Part shown: positions 51,541-60,946 of the stretch, piece by piece
How the letters are laid out: each line of letters starts with the position of its first letter
Numbering within the stretch: position 1 is the first letter of the stretch
From: Helicobacter pylori
GTDB lineage: Bacteria > Campylobacterota > Campylobacteria > Campylobacterales > Helicobacteraceae
Direction of reading: 5' to 3'
Assembly: GCF_016755635.1 (NCBI RefSeq)
Contig: NZ_CP051500.1
Span: forward strand, 1,488,001-1,552,000
Length of the DNA stretch: 64,000 nucleotides
Position numbers and translations under genes: made by a program
The notes under the pieces: model-generated
Told to the model about the DNA's origin: nothing
What the model saw: only the letters and a program-made list of their open reading frames with translations
Databases searched by the model: none

Positions 51541-52340
51541 ATTACACTTTAATCGGCGGGCTCTTCTTTTTATGCTTGGTTTGCATGGTGGGTTTTATTT
51601 TATGGCTAGGCCATTTGGGCTTAGATGACGGAAAGTATTATGAATACGTGGTCTATACGGACAAAGACTTGGGAGGCATTGCGACCAACTCGCCCATTAA
51701 TTACAAAGGGATTCAAGTGGGTAATGTCATCAAAGTGGGTTTTGCAAAGGATAAAGTGGGGGTGGTCCGTTTGGATTTGATGATTAAATCCAGCGTTAAG
51801 ATCCGCAAAGACTCCAAAGTGGCGGTTTCTTCTAGAGGGTTTATGGGGTTAAAATTTTTAGCCTTAGAGCAAAGCCACAATGAAGAATTTTATGGTAGTG
51901 GCGATAAGGGGGAGCGGATTTTAATCTTTAAAGAAGGGCTTATGGATCGCTTGAGCGGTGATGCTAATCAAGTGGTGCAAGAAGTGATGAAAGCGATTAG
52001 GAATGTGAATAGGATTTTAGACGATGAAAATGTGGAGAAATTCAAGCACATTCTCGCTTCAGTAGATGATCTCATCGCTAACTTGGATTCAAGAAAGACT
52101 CAATTTGATTCGCTAATCAGCAACGCTAACAACCTTGTTTCTAATGTCAATAACGTGGCTTTAGATGTGGATAAGCGCCTAAAACAAGGGCAATACGACT
52201 TTAAAGCGATGTTTACTCCCTTAATCATGCAAGCGCAGTTGAGCTTAAGAAACATTGATAATTTTGTGGAAAAAGGCTCTGCTTTGATAGACAAATTTGA
52301 CGCTAACCCCTATAAAACGATTTTTGGAGAAAGGAAATAA
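51525..52340 (+). CDS. mlaD: MlaD-type MCE-domain substrate-binding protein
   Basis: Inner-membrane anchored, periplasm-facing lipid-binding ring protein. 271 residues: one N-terminal helix (YTLIGGLFFLCLVCMVGFILW, part, about 6-26), an MCE domain (about 38-118, with DLGGIATNSPINYKGIQVGN and SSRGFMGLKFLALE), then a long helical tail (about 150-245) rich in N/D/L. The tail suggests an extended tunnel as in other MCE proteins. It starts 16 nt inside mlaF. Confidence 0.92.
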   Translation: MERHVNYTLIGGLFFLCLVCMVGFILWLGHLGLDDGKYYEYVVYTDKDLGGIATNSPINYKGIQVGNVIKVGFAKDKVGVVRLDLMIKSSVKIRKDSKVAVSSRGFMGLKFLALEQSHNEEFYGSGDKGERILIFKEGLMDRLSGDANQVVQEVMKAIRNVNRILDDENVEKFKHILASVDDLIANLDSRKTQFDSLISNANNLVSNVNNVALDVDKRLKQGQYDFKAMFTPLIMQAQLSLRNIDNFVEKGSALIDKFDANPYKTIFGERK

Positions 52341-52342
52341 CC

Positions 52343-53020
52343 ATGAGAGCTACGGCGATAAAAATCTTTTCATTCTCATCAGCACTCGCCCTATTGCTTC
52401 AGGGTTGCTTGAGCATCAATTTAAAACAAATGCTGCCAGAAATCAGAACTTATGATTTGAATGCGAGTTCTTTTGAAATGACGCAATGCCCTAAACCTTT
52501 GACTGAAGTGAGACTCATTAGTATTTTGAGCGCGGATTTATTCAACACTAAAGAGATCGTGTTTAAAGCGCAAGACGGGCAGATCACGCATGGGAAGCAC
52601 CAAAAATGGATAGACTTGCCTCGCAACATGCTAAAAACCATGTTCATGCAAGAAGCGCAAAAAGCATGCTTAGGCGTGGCTTTGCCCCCTTATGGCGCGG
52701 GCGCACCCACTTATGCGGTCCGTTTTACGATTTTATCGTTTTCTCTTTTAGAAAAAGAAAATTCTACCTATAGGGCGGAATTTGCACTAGGCTATGACAT
52801 TAGCGTGAAAGGCGATTCGCATTCTGGAGTGATCATTAAGCATGAAAATATTTCTAGCTTGGAAAATAAAACGACCAAAACGAGTAAAAATGGCAATCAA
52901 GATTTTCAAGAAAGCGCGATACAATCCCTCCAACATGTCAGCACGCAAGCGATGCAAGAAGCGATTTCTTTGATTAAAAAAGCCATTGAAGCGCAAAGCG
53001 TAAGCCCGTTAAAAAAATAA
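52343..53020 (+). CDS. ABC-type transport auxiliary lipoprotein (PqiC/YmbA-like)
   Basis: 225-residue probable outer-membrane lipoprotein; signal peptide with lipobox LLLQGC (C22). The body has the beta-alpha repeat of the ABC auxiliary lipoprotein family, with IRTYDLNASSFEM near the start of the mature chain, YAVRFTILSFSLLEKEN and a C-terminal helix. Such proteins accompany MCE transporters. It begins 2 nt after mlaD, supporting a shared role in lipid traffic between membranes. Confidence 0.75.
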   Translation: MRATAIKIFSFSSALALLLQGCLSINLKQMLPEIRTYDLNASSFEMTQCPKPLTEVRLISILSADLFNTKEIVFKAQDGQITHGKHQKWIDLPRNMLKTMFMQEAQKACLGVALPPYGAGAPTYAVRFTILSFSLLEKENSTYRAEFALGYDISVKGDSHSGVIIKHENISSLENKTTKTSKNGNQDFQESAIQSLQHVSTQAMQEAISLIKKAIEAQSVSPLKK

Positions 53021-53039
53021 AACATCAAGGAGGAGTTGT

Positions 53040-53627
53040 TTGAATTTACGATTGGCTGGAGCAAGCGTTTTAACGGCTTGTGTCTTTTCGGGGTGTTTTT
53101 TTTTAAAAATGTTTGACAAAAAACTTTCTAGTAACGATTGGCATATCCAAAAAGTAGAAATGAACCATCAAGTCTATGACATTGAAACCATGCTCGCTGA
53201 TAGCGCTTTTAGAGAGCATGAAGAAGAGCAAGATTCCTCTCTAAATACCGCTTTGCCTGAAGATAAAACAGCGATTGAAGCCAAAGAGCAGGAGCAAAAA
53301 GAAAAAAGAAAACACTGGTATGAGCTTTTTAAAAAGAAGCCCAAGCCTAAAAGCTCTATGGGAGAGTTTGTGTTTGATCAAAAAGAAAATCGTATTTATG
53401 GCAAAGGCTATTGCAACCGGTATTTTGCCAGCTATGTATGGCAAGGCGATAGGCACATTGGGATTGAAGATAGCGGGATTTCAAGAAAAGTGTGTAAAGA
53501 TGAGCATTTGATGGCGTTTGAATTGGAATTTATGGAGAATTTTAAGGGTAATTTTACGGTAACTAAGGGCAAAGACACGCTTATTTTAGACAACCAAAAA
53601 ATGAAAATTTATTTGAAAACGCCTTGA
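53040..53627 (+). CDS. META-domain lipoprotein (HslJ-like)
   Basis: 195 residues; TTG start after an unusually strong ribosome site AAGGAGGAG (53028-53036). Signal peptide with lipobox VFSGC (C19). A charged linker (HEEEQDSSLN...KEQEQKEKRKHW) leads to a C-terminal META-like domain with RIYGKGYCNRYFASYVW, SGISRKVCKDEHLMAFELEF and the closing TLILDNQKMKIYLKT. Last gene of the Mla operon, 19 nt after the preceding lipoprotein. Function unknown; membership of the envelope lipid operon is the main clue. Confidence 0.7.
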   Translation: MNLRLAGASVLTACVFSGCFFLKMFDKKLSSNDWHIQKVEMNHQVYDIETMLADSAFREHEEEQDSSLNTALPEDKTAIEAKEQEQKEKRKHWYELFKKKPKPKSSMGEFVFDQKENRIYGKGYCNRYFASYVWQGDRHIGIEDSGISRKVCKDEHLMAFELEFMENFKGNFTVTKGKDTLILDNQKMKIYLKTP

Positions 53628-53923
53628 GTTTATGTTTTGTGTTTTAAATGCGATCTAAAATCAAAAAAACATTCTAAATGATAAAGAGATTAAAAAATTT
53701 TTAAAAAATAGGAGTAAAACTCATTCTTTTAAGAGGATAGGGGTATTTTGAAACAATTCTCCCCCTACAACCCTCCAACTAAATCCCTCTAAACCCCACA
53801 AAGATCGCTTTTTAAGGGATTGTCGCTTGTTTTTTGAAAGCTTTTTTATTATTTTGATTGCAAAAGATGCTTTGAGCGTTTTTTAGATTTGGCGTCAAAG
53901 CCCCCTAAAAGGACTTTTTAAAA
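53628..53923. other. Intergenic gap between the META lipoprotein gene and cytochrome c peroxidase
   Basis: About 296 nt, A/T-rich, between two convergent genes. I see no open frame with coding character, no clear hairpin followed by a T-run, and no repeat. It may hold terminators for both operons that I cannot resolve by eye. Confidence 0.5.
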
Positions 53924-54976
53924 TCAAAAAGAGGGTTTAGGGGTTTTGTCTGTCATTATGGGGAGTTCTGGATAGAGTATTTTAGGTTTTTTACCCTTTA
54001 AGGCTTCAAAGAAAGTTTCAATTTTTTTCGCTTCTGCATCGCTGATTTCAATGCCTAACTGGATAGAGCCCATTTCTTTAATCGCATCCTTGACATCCCA
54101 AAATTGCCCGTTATGAAAATAAGGCATCGTTTCGGTGATATTCCTTAAAGTAGGCACTTTCACAAGCCCGTTTTTATCGCCTTTGAAATCGCCCACATTA
54201 GCGAATTTATAAGGTTTGACCACCCCAAAAGGCTGCATCGTTCCCCCAAGATTGATGCCGTTATGGCAAGCCACACAGCCTTTAGAAATGAATAAATCCA
54301 GCCCCTCTTTTTCGGCTTTACTGAGCGCTTTAGGATTGCCCCTTAAAAAATCATCGTAACGGCTTGGGGTAATAAGCGTGGCTTCAAACATAGCGATACT
54401 ATCAGCGATCAATTTAAAATCAATTTTGACTTTAGAGCCATAAGCTTTTCTAAAGAGTTTGACATAGCCTGGCATGGAATTGATTTTTTCTACCACCACT
54501 TTAGGATCAGCACCCATTTCAAAAGAAGATTGGATCGGCCCTTGCGCTTGTTCGTTTAAATGCGTAACCCTACCATCCCAAAACTGCACATCGTTAAACA
54601 CAGAGTTATACACCGTTGGGGAACTTAAAAGGTGGGGGTTTTTCTTCCATTGAGAGCCTACCGCACTTGGGACTAAATCCACCCCGCCTAAGCCCAGATT
54701 ATGGCATGTGTTGCAAGACACGAGGTAGGAAGTGGAAATCCTAGGGTCAAAATAGAGCATTTTGCCTAATTCCACTTGAGCGGAGGTCATGATCTCGCTG
54801 TTTTTGGTGCCAATACCCACATCTCTGGTTTTTTTGATCTGGTATTCTTTGAGCGCTTTGCCCATAGGCATGGGTTCTAACTGGCTTTCCCTCGCTTTTT
54901 TAATCAATTCTAAATCGTTCAAGGCATAAACGCAAGAAAAAGCCAGGCAAACGCCCAATAAAACGGATTTTTTCAT
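53924..54976 (-). CDS. ccp: Di-haem cytochrome c peroxidase
   Basis: Periplasmic enzyme reducing hydrogen peroxide with electrons from cytochrome c. 350 residues with a signal peptide (KKSVLLGVCLAFSCVYA). Two c-type haem motifs are present: CNTCH (88-92) and CVACH (near 235). Family blocks include ELGKMLYFDPRIS, LSSPTVYNSVFNDVQFWDGR and PTLRNITETMPYFHNGQ. Monocistronic by appearance. The ATG follows AGGAG (complement of 54983-54987), and TATAAT on the minus strand at 55021-55026 is a likely -10 box. Confidence 0.95.
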   Translation of the reverse strand: MKKSVLLGVCLAFSCVYALNDLELIKKARESQLEPMPMGKALKEYQIKKTRDVGIGTKNSEIMTSAQVELGKMLYFDPRISTSYLVSCNTCHNLGLGGVDLVPSAVGSQWKKNPHLLSSPTVYNSVFNDVQFWDGRVTHLNEQAQGPIQSSFEMGADPKVVVEKINSMPGYVKLFRKAYGSKVKIDFKLIADSIAMFEATLITPSRYDDFLRGNPKALSKAEKEGLDLFISKGCVACHNGINLGGTMQPFGVVKPYKFANVGDFKGDKNGLVKVPTLRNITETMPYFHNGQFWDVKDAIKEMGSIQLGIEISDAEAKKIETFFEALKGKKPKILYPELPIMTDKTPKPSF

Positions 54977-55020
54977 GATGAACTCCTAAAATAGCGTTAA
55001 AAATAAGACAAAACTTTCTT

Positions 55021-55026
55021 ATTATA
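55021..55026 (-). promoter_or_regulatory. -10 box of cytochrome c peroxidase gene
   Basis: ATTATA on the plus strand reads TATAAT on the minus strand, about 45 nt before the ATG at 54976. Confidence 0.55.
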
Positions 55027-55090
55027 ACCACCATTTTAAAATAATTCACCACTAAATAATCTAATAAAGAGTTTTTTAAAGAGCGATAGG

Positions 55091-55096
55091 TATAAT
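55091..55096 (+). promoter_or_regulatory. -10 box of dnaE
   Basis: TATAAT whose last bases form part of an in-frame ATG at 55095. As this is promoter DNA, that ATG cannot be the true start; transcription should begin near 55103. Confidence 0.6.
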
Positions 55097-55124
55097 GGCG
55101 TTAAATCCAAATAAGGGTTATAAG

Positions 55125-58100
55125 ATGAAAGAGAATAAAGCTTTTACGCATTTGCACTTGCACACAGAATATTCGCTTTTAGACGGGGCGAACAAGATTA
55201 AAATCTTAGCCAAGCGCATTAAAGAATTGGGCATGAAAAGCGTGAGCGTAACTGATCATGGGAACATGTTTGGAGCGATTGATTTTTATACGAGCATGAA
55301 GAAAGAAGGCATTAAGCCTATCATCGGCATGGAAGCGTATATCCATAATGATGACAACCTTTCTAGCAAAGAGACCAAGCAGCGTTTCCATTTGTGCCTG
55401 TTCGCTAAAAACCAAGAGGGCTATGAAAATTTGATGTTCTTAAGCTCTATGGCGTATTTAGAGGGGTTTTATTACTTCCCGCGCATCAATAAAAAGCTTC
55501 TAAGGGAGCATTCTAAGGGCATTATCGCTTCTAGCGCGTGCTTGCAAGGGGAAGTCAATTACCATTTGAATACTCATAATGAGAGAAACCGCAAGTATGG
55601 GGCTAAAGGCTATGATGAAGCCAAAAAAATCGCTTGCGAATACCAAGAGATTTTTGAAGACGACTTTTATTTAGAAATCATGCGCCATGGCATTTTAGAT
55701 CAGCGATTCATTGATGAGCAGGTCATTAAAATGTCTTTAGAAACAGGGTTAAAAATCATTGCCACCAACGACACCCACTACACCATGCCTAATGATGCCA
55801 AAGCTCAAGAAGTGGCGATGTGCGTAGCGATGGGTAAAACCCTAAACGATAAGGGGCGCTTGAAACATTCCGTGCATGAGTTTTATATTAAGTCCCCTGA
55901 AGAAATGGCAAAGCTCTTTGCAGATATTCCAGAAGCTTTAGAAAACACCCAAGAAATCGCTGATAAATGCGTTTTAGAGATTGATTTAAAAGACGATAAA
56001 AAGAACCCCCCAACCCCCCCAAGCTTCAAATTCACTAAAGTTTACGCTAAAGAAGAGGGGCTGAGTTTTGAAGATGACGCTTCTTATTTTGCCCATAAGG
56101 CTAGAGAGGGCTTGAAAGAGCGCTTAATCTTAGTACCAAAAGAAAAGCATGATCAATACCAAGAACGCTTAGAAAAAGAAATTGAAGTCATTACGAGCAT
56201 GAAATTCCCAGGGTATATGCTGATCGTGTGGGATTTTATCCGTTACGCTAAAGAAATGGGCATTCCTGTGGGGCCTGGTAGGGGGAGCGCGGCCGGGAGC
56301 TTGGTGGCTTTTGCTTTAAAAATCACGGATATTGACCCTTTGAAATACGATTTGCTCTTTGAAAGGTTTTTAAACCCTGAAAGAATCAGCATGCCTGATA
56401 TTGATACGGATTTTTGCCAGCGCCGGCGTAAAGAAATCATAGAATACATGATTGAAAAATACGGCAAATACAATGTGGCTCAGGTCATCACCTTTAATAA
56501 GATGTTGGCTAAAGGCGTGATCAGAGATGTCGCAAGGGTTTTAGACATGCCTTATAAGGAGGCGGATGATTTTGCCAAACTCATCCCTAATCGCTTAGGT
56601 ATCACGCTTAAGGGCTATGAAAAAAATGGCGAGTTCATAGAGGGAGCGTGGGAATTAGAGCCTAAAATCAAGGAATTAGTAGAGAGCAATGACACCGCCA
56701 GACAAGTGTGGGAGTATTCGCTCAATTTAGAGAATTTAAACCGCAACGCAGGCGTGCATGCCGCAGCTTTAGTGGTGGATAGCCAAAAAGAGTTGTGGCA
56801 CAAAACCCCTTTGTTTGCCTCTGAAAAGACCGGCGGTATCGTTACGCAGTATTCCATGAAGTATTTAGAGCCGGTGGATTTGATCAAGTTTGACTTCTTG
56901 GGGCTTAAAACCTTGACCGTGATTGATGATGCGCTTAAAATCATTAAAACGCAGCATAACATTGATGTGGATTTTTTATCGCTGGATATGGACGATCCGA
57001 AAGTGTATAAAACGATCCAAAGCGGGGATACGGTGGGGATCTTCCAGATTGAATCCGGAATGTTTCAAGGGCTTAACAAGCGCTTAAGGCCTTCAAGCTT
57101 TGAAGACATTATCGCCATTATCGCGCTAGGCAGACCGGGACCTATGGAATCAGGCATGGTAGATGATTTTGTCAATAGAAAGCATGGCGTTGAGCCTATC
57201 GCTTATGCGTTTAAAGAATTAGAGCCGATTTTAAAGCCCACTTACGGCACGATCGTCTATCAGGAGCAAGTGATGCAAATCGTGCAAACTATCGGTGGTT
57301 TCAGTTTGGGTGAAGCGGATCTCATCCGTCGCGCTATGGGGAAAAAAGACGCTCAAATCATGGCGGACAATAAGGCTAAGTTTGTAGAAGGCGCTAAAAA
57401 TTTAGGGCATGATGGCCAAAAGGCGGCTAATTTGTGGGATTTGATCGTTAAATTTGCCGGCTATGGTTTCAACAAATCGCATTCAGCCGCTTATGCGATG
57501 ATCACTTTCCAAACGGCGTATTTAAAGACTTATTACAAGCATGAGTTCATGGCAGCGATGCTCACTAGCGAATCCAATAAGATCGAATCCGTGGCGCGCT
57601 ATATTGATGAGGTCAGGGCTTTAGAAATTGAAGTGATGCCTCCGCACATCAATTCTTCCATGCAAGATTTCAGCGTGGCGGAGTTTAAAGATCAAAAGGG
57701 CGAGCCAGAAAAGAAAATCGTGTTTGGTTTAGGAGCGATCAAAGGGGTTGGGGGTGAGCCGATTAAAAACATCATTGAAGAAAGGGCTAAAGGGGATTAT
57801 AAGAGTTTAGAAGATTTCATTTCACGGGTGGATTTTTCTAAACTCACTAAAAAATCTTTAGAGCCATTAGTGAAATCAGGGAGCTTGGATAATTTAGGCT
57901 ACACTAGAAAAACCATGCTCGCTAACTTGGATTTGATCTGTGATGCCGGGCGCGCTAAAGACAAAGCTAATGAAATGATGCAAGGGGGTAACTCCCTTTT
58001 TGGAGCCATGGGGGGCGGAATTAAAGAGCAGGTTATTTTAGACATGATTGATTTGGGCGAGCATGACGCTAAAACGCTTTTAGAATGCGAATACGAGACT

Positions 58101-58760
58101 TTAGGAATCCATGTTTCAGGCAATCCCTTAGACGAGTTTAAAGAAGAAATTAAGGGCTTTAAAAATTTAGTCAAAAGCATTGATATTGAAGAATTAGAAA
58201 TCGGCTCGCAAGCTTATTTGCTGGGTAAAATCATGGAGGTTAAAAAGAAAATTGGCAAACGAAGCGGTAAGCCTTATGGCACAGCGGACATTTTAGACAG
58301 ATACGGCAAGTTTGAACTCATGCTGTTTGAAAAGCAATTGAGTGCTTTAGAAGAGTTGGATATTAATAAGCCTTTAGTGTTTAAATGCAAGATTGAAGAG
58401 CAAGAAGAAGTCGCGCGATTAAGGCTTTTTGAAATCTTGGATTTAGAGAGCGCTAGAGAGGTTAAAATCCCTAAAGCCCGCTATAAAGACCCTGAAAAGC
58501 AAAAAGAAGACGTGCGCGAAATCCCCCCCATGGAAATACTCGCCTCCAGCTCTTGCTCTTTAGCGATCGTGTTAGAAAACGATGTGAAAAAAGAGTTTTT
58601 AAGACAAATCAAAGAGAGCGCTCTAAAACACCAGGGCAAACGCCCCTTGTATTTGATCATCAAAGATAAGGATAAGCAATTCAAAATCCAAAGCGATCTA
58701 ATGGTAAATGAAAAGATTAAGGATGATTTTAAAGAATTAGAGTGGAGGGATTTAGCTTGA
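55125..58760 (+). CDS. dnaE: DNA polymerase III alpha subunit
   Basis: Replicative polymerase. 1211 residues from the ATG at 55125, which has AAGGG 8 nt upstream; an in-frame ATG at 55095 overlaps the promoter -10 box and is rejected. N-terminal PHP domain with FTHLHLHTEYSLLDGANK and VTDHGNMFG. Polymerase core with PVGPGRGSAAGSLVAF and the catalytic aspartates in MPDIDTDFCQRRR. Finger region with ALGRPGPMESGMVDDFVNRK, then helix-hairpin and OB-fold (near 980-1060). The TTGA junction overlaps the rluB-like start. Confidence 0.96.
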   Translation: MKENKAFTHLHLHTEYSLLDGANKIKILAKRIKELGMKSVSVTDHGNMFGAIDFYTSMKKEGIKPIIGMEAYIHNDDNLSSKETKQRFHLCLFAKNQEGYENLMFLSSMAYLEGFYYFPRINKKLLREHSKGIIASSACLQGEVNYHLNTHNERNRKYGAKGYDEAKKIACEYQEIFEDDFYLEIMRHGILDQRFIDEQVIKMSLETGLKIIATNDTHYTMPNDAKAQEVAMCVAMGKTLNDKGRLKHSVHEFYIKSPEEMAKLFADIPEALENTQEIADKCVLEIDLKDDKKNPPTPPSFKFTKVYAKEEGLSFEDDASYFAHKAREGLKERLILVPKEKHDQYQERLEKEIEVITSMKFPGYMLIVWDFIRYAKEMGIPVGPGRGSAAGSLVAFALKITDIDPLKYDLLFERFLNPERISMPDIDTDFCQRRRKEIIEYMIEKYGKYNVAQVITFNKMLAKGVIRDVARVLDMPYKEADDFAKLIPNRLGITLKGYEKNGEFIEGAWELEPKIKELVESNDTARQVWEYSLNLENLNRNAGVHAAALVVDSQKELWHKTPLFASEKTGGIVTQYSMKYLEPVDLIKFDFLGLKTLTVIDDALKIIKTQHNIDVDFLSLDMDDPKVYKTIQSGDTVGIFQIESGMFQGLNKRLRPSSFEDIIAIIALGRPGPMESGMVDDFVNRKHGVEPIAYAFKELEPILKPTYGTIVYQEQVMQIVQTIGGFSLGEADLIRRAMGKKDAQIMADNKAKFVEGAKNLGHDGQKAANLWDLIVKFAGYGFNKSHSAAYAMITFQTAYLKTYYKHEFMAAMLTSESNKIESVARYIDEVRALEIEVMPPHINSSMQDFSVAEFKDQKGEPEKKIVFGLGAIKGVGGEPIKNIIEERAKGDYKSLEDFISRVDFSKLTKKSLEPLVKSGSLDNLGYTRKTMLANLDLICDAGRAKDKANEMMQGGNSLFGAMGGGIKEQVILDMIDLGEHDAKTLLECEYETLGIHVSGNPLDEFKEEIKGFKNLVKSIDIEELEIGSQAYLLGKIMEVKKKIGKRSGKPYGTADILDRYGKFELMLFEKQLSALEELDINKPLVFKCKIEEQEEVARLRLFEILDLESAREVKIPKARYKDPEKQKEDVREIPPMEILASSSCSLAIVLENDVKKEFLRQIKESALKHQGKRPLYLIIKDKDKQFKIQSDLMVNEKIKDDFKELEWRDLA

Positions 58761-59530
58761 GGATCAACCAATTTTTAGCCCATTACACCAAGCATTCCAG
58801 AAGAGAGGCTGAAAAATTGGTTTTAGAGGGGCGGGTGAAAATCAACCATGAGCATGCCAAACTCGCTAGCGTGGTTAAAGAAAACGACAAGGTGTTTTTA
58901 GACAAACGACTCATCAAGCCCTTAAAAAACAAAAAATTCAGCGTGCTGGTTTATCACAAGCCAAAGGGCGAATTGGTGAGTAAAGCCGATCCCTTAAAAC
59001 GGCGCGTGATTTATGAAAGCTTGGAGAAAAAATACGCCCATTTTGCGCCGGTGGGGCGTTTGGATTTTGCGAGCGAGGGGGTGCTATTATTAAGCGATAG
59101 TAAGGCGGTGGTGAGCGCTTTAATGCATGCGAATTTAGAAAAAGAGTATCTTGTTAAAATTCAAGGTTTTGTTACAAGAGAGATGGAAAACGCCATGCAA
59201 GAGGGCTTGAAATTAAAAAACGCTACTAAGGGAGCACACCAAAAAACCCCCATTAAAAGCATGGAATTTGCCCCCTTTATTGGTTATGAAATCATCAAAA
59301 ACCATGCCAAATATTCTAAACTGAGAGTCATTATTAATGAGGGGAAAAACAGAGAATTGAGGCGTTTTTTTGCGTTTTTTAACGCTGGAGTGTTGGATTT
59401 AAGGCGCGTTCGTTATGGTTTTGTGAATTTGAATGCCTTGCCGGTAGGGAAAATGCGGTTTTTAAACCGCCAAGAATACAATGAGTTGCATGCGTTTATG
59501 GCTAATAGGGCTAATACTAAAGGGGATTAG
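58757..59530 (+). CDS. rluB: RluB/RsuA-family ribosomal pseudouridine synthase
   Basis: Converts a uridine of rRNA to pseudouridine. 257 residues from the TTG at 58757. An N-terminal S4 RNA-binding domain (RINQFLAHYTKHSRREAEKL, 2-21) precedes the catalytic domain. The aspartate motif reads PVGRLDFASEGVLLLSD. I chose TTG 58757 because GGAGGGA (58744-58750) lies 6 nt upstream and the codon overlaps the dnaE stop; the frame is open from a GTG at 58742. RluB versus RsuA substrate cannot be separated by eye. Confidence 0.8.
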   Translation: MRINQFLAHYTKHSRREAEKLVLEGRVKINHEHAKLASVVKENDKVFLDKRLIKPLKNKKFSVLVYHKPKGELVSKADPLKRRVIYESLEKKYAHFAPVGRLDFASEGVLLLSDSKAVVSALMHANLEKEYLVKIQGFVTREMENAMQEGLKLKNATKGAHQKTPIKSMEFAPFIGYEIIKNHAKYSKLRVIINEGKNRELRRFFAFFNAGVLDLRRVRYGFVNLNALPVGKMRFLNRQEYNELHAFMANRANTKGD

Positions 59531-59544
59531 CGCTTGAGTTATGC

Positions 59545-59550
59545 TATACT
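59545..59550 (+). promoter_or_regulatory. Extended -10 box of the thioredoxin gene
   Basis: TATACT preceded by TGC, 35 nt before the ATG at 59586, with AAGGA as ribosome site. Confidence 0.55.
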
Positions 59551-59585
59551 TCGGCGGTTGGGGGAAATAAAAATTAAGGATTATC

Positions 59586-59900
59586 ATGTTAGAAGTGATT
59601 AACGGGAAGAATTACGCAGAAAAAATCGCTCATCAAGCGGTAGTGGTCAATGTGGGGGCGAGCTGGTGCCCGGATTGCAGGAAGATTGAGCCGATTATGG
59701 AAAATTTAGCCAAAACTTACAAAGGCAAGGTGGAATTTTTTAAGGTTTCTTTTGATGAAAGCCAGGATTTAAAAGAGAGCTTAGGCATTCGTAAGATCCC
59801 TACTTTGATTTTTTACAAAAACGCCAAAGAAGTGGGTGAAAGGCTTGTAGAACCTAGCTCTCAAAAACCGATTGAAGACGCTCTAAAAGCGTTATTATAA
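59586..59900 (+). CDS. trxC: Thioredoxin with WCPDC active site
   Basis: Small thiol-disulfide oxidoreductase, 104 residues, cytoplasmic (no signal peptide). The active site is W27-C28-P29-D30-C31, with an acidic residue in place of the usual glycine-proline (CGPC) pair. FKVSFDESQDLKESLGIRKI and the cis-proline segment RKIPTLIFYKN follow. It corresponds to the second H. pylori thioredoxin, known to work in oxidative stress defence. It has its own promoter and is followed by a 390-nt gap. Confidence 0.88.
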   Translation: MLEVINGKNYAEKIAHQAVVVNVGASWCPDCRKIEPIMENLAKTYKGKVEFFKVSFDESQDLKESLGIRKIPTLIFYKNAKEVGERLVEPSSQKPIEDALKALL

Positions 59901-60290
59901 AGAGCGTTGTAAAGAGTCTTATTATAAAAATAAGAGTTTAAAAAAATCTTTTTTAACCCCTTTTTTATTTAGTCTTTTTTCATAGCCCCTTTTTCTATAA
60001 AGGGGCTAACTTCAAATGGCTTTTGTATTGTTTCTTTATCTCAAAAATCGTTTTTTATCGTTTTTAAAAGCATGTTTGTCAAAAAAGTTTCTTTAATTAA
60101 GCTAAAAATGAGCGAATTTGTGGTATTAATGCTTGCAGTGTGAAATTTGTAGGGCTAGAACTTGTAAAATGTGAAAAAAAAGACGCATAAAATGCTAAAA
60201 TCCGCAAAAACACTGTGTGTTTAGATTAGAAGTTTAAAATTAGGAACGGAAGTATCTGTTTTAAATTTTGAATAGGGAGTTTCTATCACT
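59901..60290. other. Intergenic region before the Lpp20 operon, with hairpins and promoter
   Basis: 390 nt without a coding frame. It contains a small stem CTTATT/AATAAG (59918-59934) near the end of trxC, a perfect 10-bp hairpin (59983-60008), an extended -10 box TGCTAAAAT (60193-60201) and a 6-bp dyad AAACAC/GTGTTT (60208-60222) at the predicted transcript start. The long gap in such a compact genome could hold a small RNA; I see no direct proof. Confidence 0.45.
59983..60008. terminator. Perfect 10-bp hairpin downstream of trxC
   Basis: TAGCCCCTTT (59983-59992) pairs with AAAGGGGCTA (59999-60008) over a 6-nt loop. It is the strongest hairpin seen in the window. It lacks an immediate T-run downstream on the plus strand, so it may be a terminator of imperfect type or the end of a small RNA. 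Confidence 0.5.
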
Positions 60291-60923
60291 ATGGTATTGA
60301 AAACAAAATTAAAAATTATAAGCTCGGTGATTTTGAGCGCTTTATTGTGGGTGGGTTGCTCAAGCGAGATGGCAACTTATCAAAACGTGAATGATGCCAC
60401 TAAAAATACGACTGCAAGTATTAACAGCACGGATTTATTGCTAACCGCTAATGCGATGTTAGATTCCATGTTTAGCGACCCTAATTTTGAGCAACTCAAG
60501 GGCAAGCATTTGATTGAAGTTTCAGATGTGATTAACGACACCACGCAACCCAATTTGGATATGAATCTTTTGACGACTGAAATCGCACGGCAGTTGCGGT
60601 TGCGATCTAATGGGAGGTTCAATATCACAAGGGCGAGCGGAGGGAGTGGCATTGCAGCCGATAGCAGAATGGTGAAACAGCGCGAAAAAGAACGAGAGAG
60701 CGAAGAGTATAATCAAGACACCACTGTAGAAAAAGGCACTTTAAAAGCCGCTGATTTATCTTTAAGTGGTAAAGTATCTAGTATCGCAGCCTCTATTAGT
60801 AGTTCTAGGCAGCGCTTGGACTATGACTTCACCCTAAGCCTTACCAACAGGAAAACGGGTGAAGAGGTATGGAGCGATGTTAAGCCTATTGTGAAGAACG
60901 CTAGCAATAAGCGTATGTTTTAA
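60291..60923 (+). CDS. LpoB-like secreted lipoprotein, first gene of the Lpp20 operon
   Basis: 210 residues with a signal peptide ending LLWVGC (C21), an acceptable but not ideal lipobox. The mature chain has LLLTANAMLDSMFSDPNFEQ and LIEVSDVINDTTQPNLDMN, then LTTEIARQLRLRSNGRFNIT, which matches the fold pattern of LpoB, the activator of penicillin-binding protein 1b. The later part reads LSLSGKVSSIAASISSSRQR and EVWSD. Role in cell-wall synthesis is inferred from the fold. Operon with lpp20 and two more secreted proteins. The ATG at 60291 has AGGGAG 12 nt upstream. Confidence 0.7.
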   Translation: MVLKTKLKIISSVILSALLWVGCSSEMATYQNVNDATKNTTASINSTDLLLTANAMLDSMFSDPNFEQLKGKHLIEVSDVINDTTQPNLDMNLLTTEIARQLRLRSNGRFNITRASGGSGIAADSRMVKQREKERESEEYNQDTTVEKGTLKAADLSLSGKVSSIAASISSSRQRLDYDFTLSLTNRKTGEEVWSDVKPIVKNASNKRMF

Positions 60924-60946
60924 ATTTATATTTGAAAGGATGAACG

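Noticed and set aside
55095..55124. ATG at 55095 as the dnaE start
   Set aside because: It overlaps a perfect TATAAT promoter box and lacks a ribosome site; the ATG at 55125 has AAGGG upstream.
56006..56020. C6-AA-C7 tract in dnaE as a contingency locus
   Set aside because: Essential gene, in-frame and encoding a plausible NPPTPPS loop; no alternative frame downstream.
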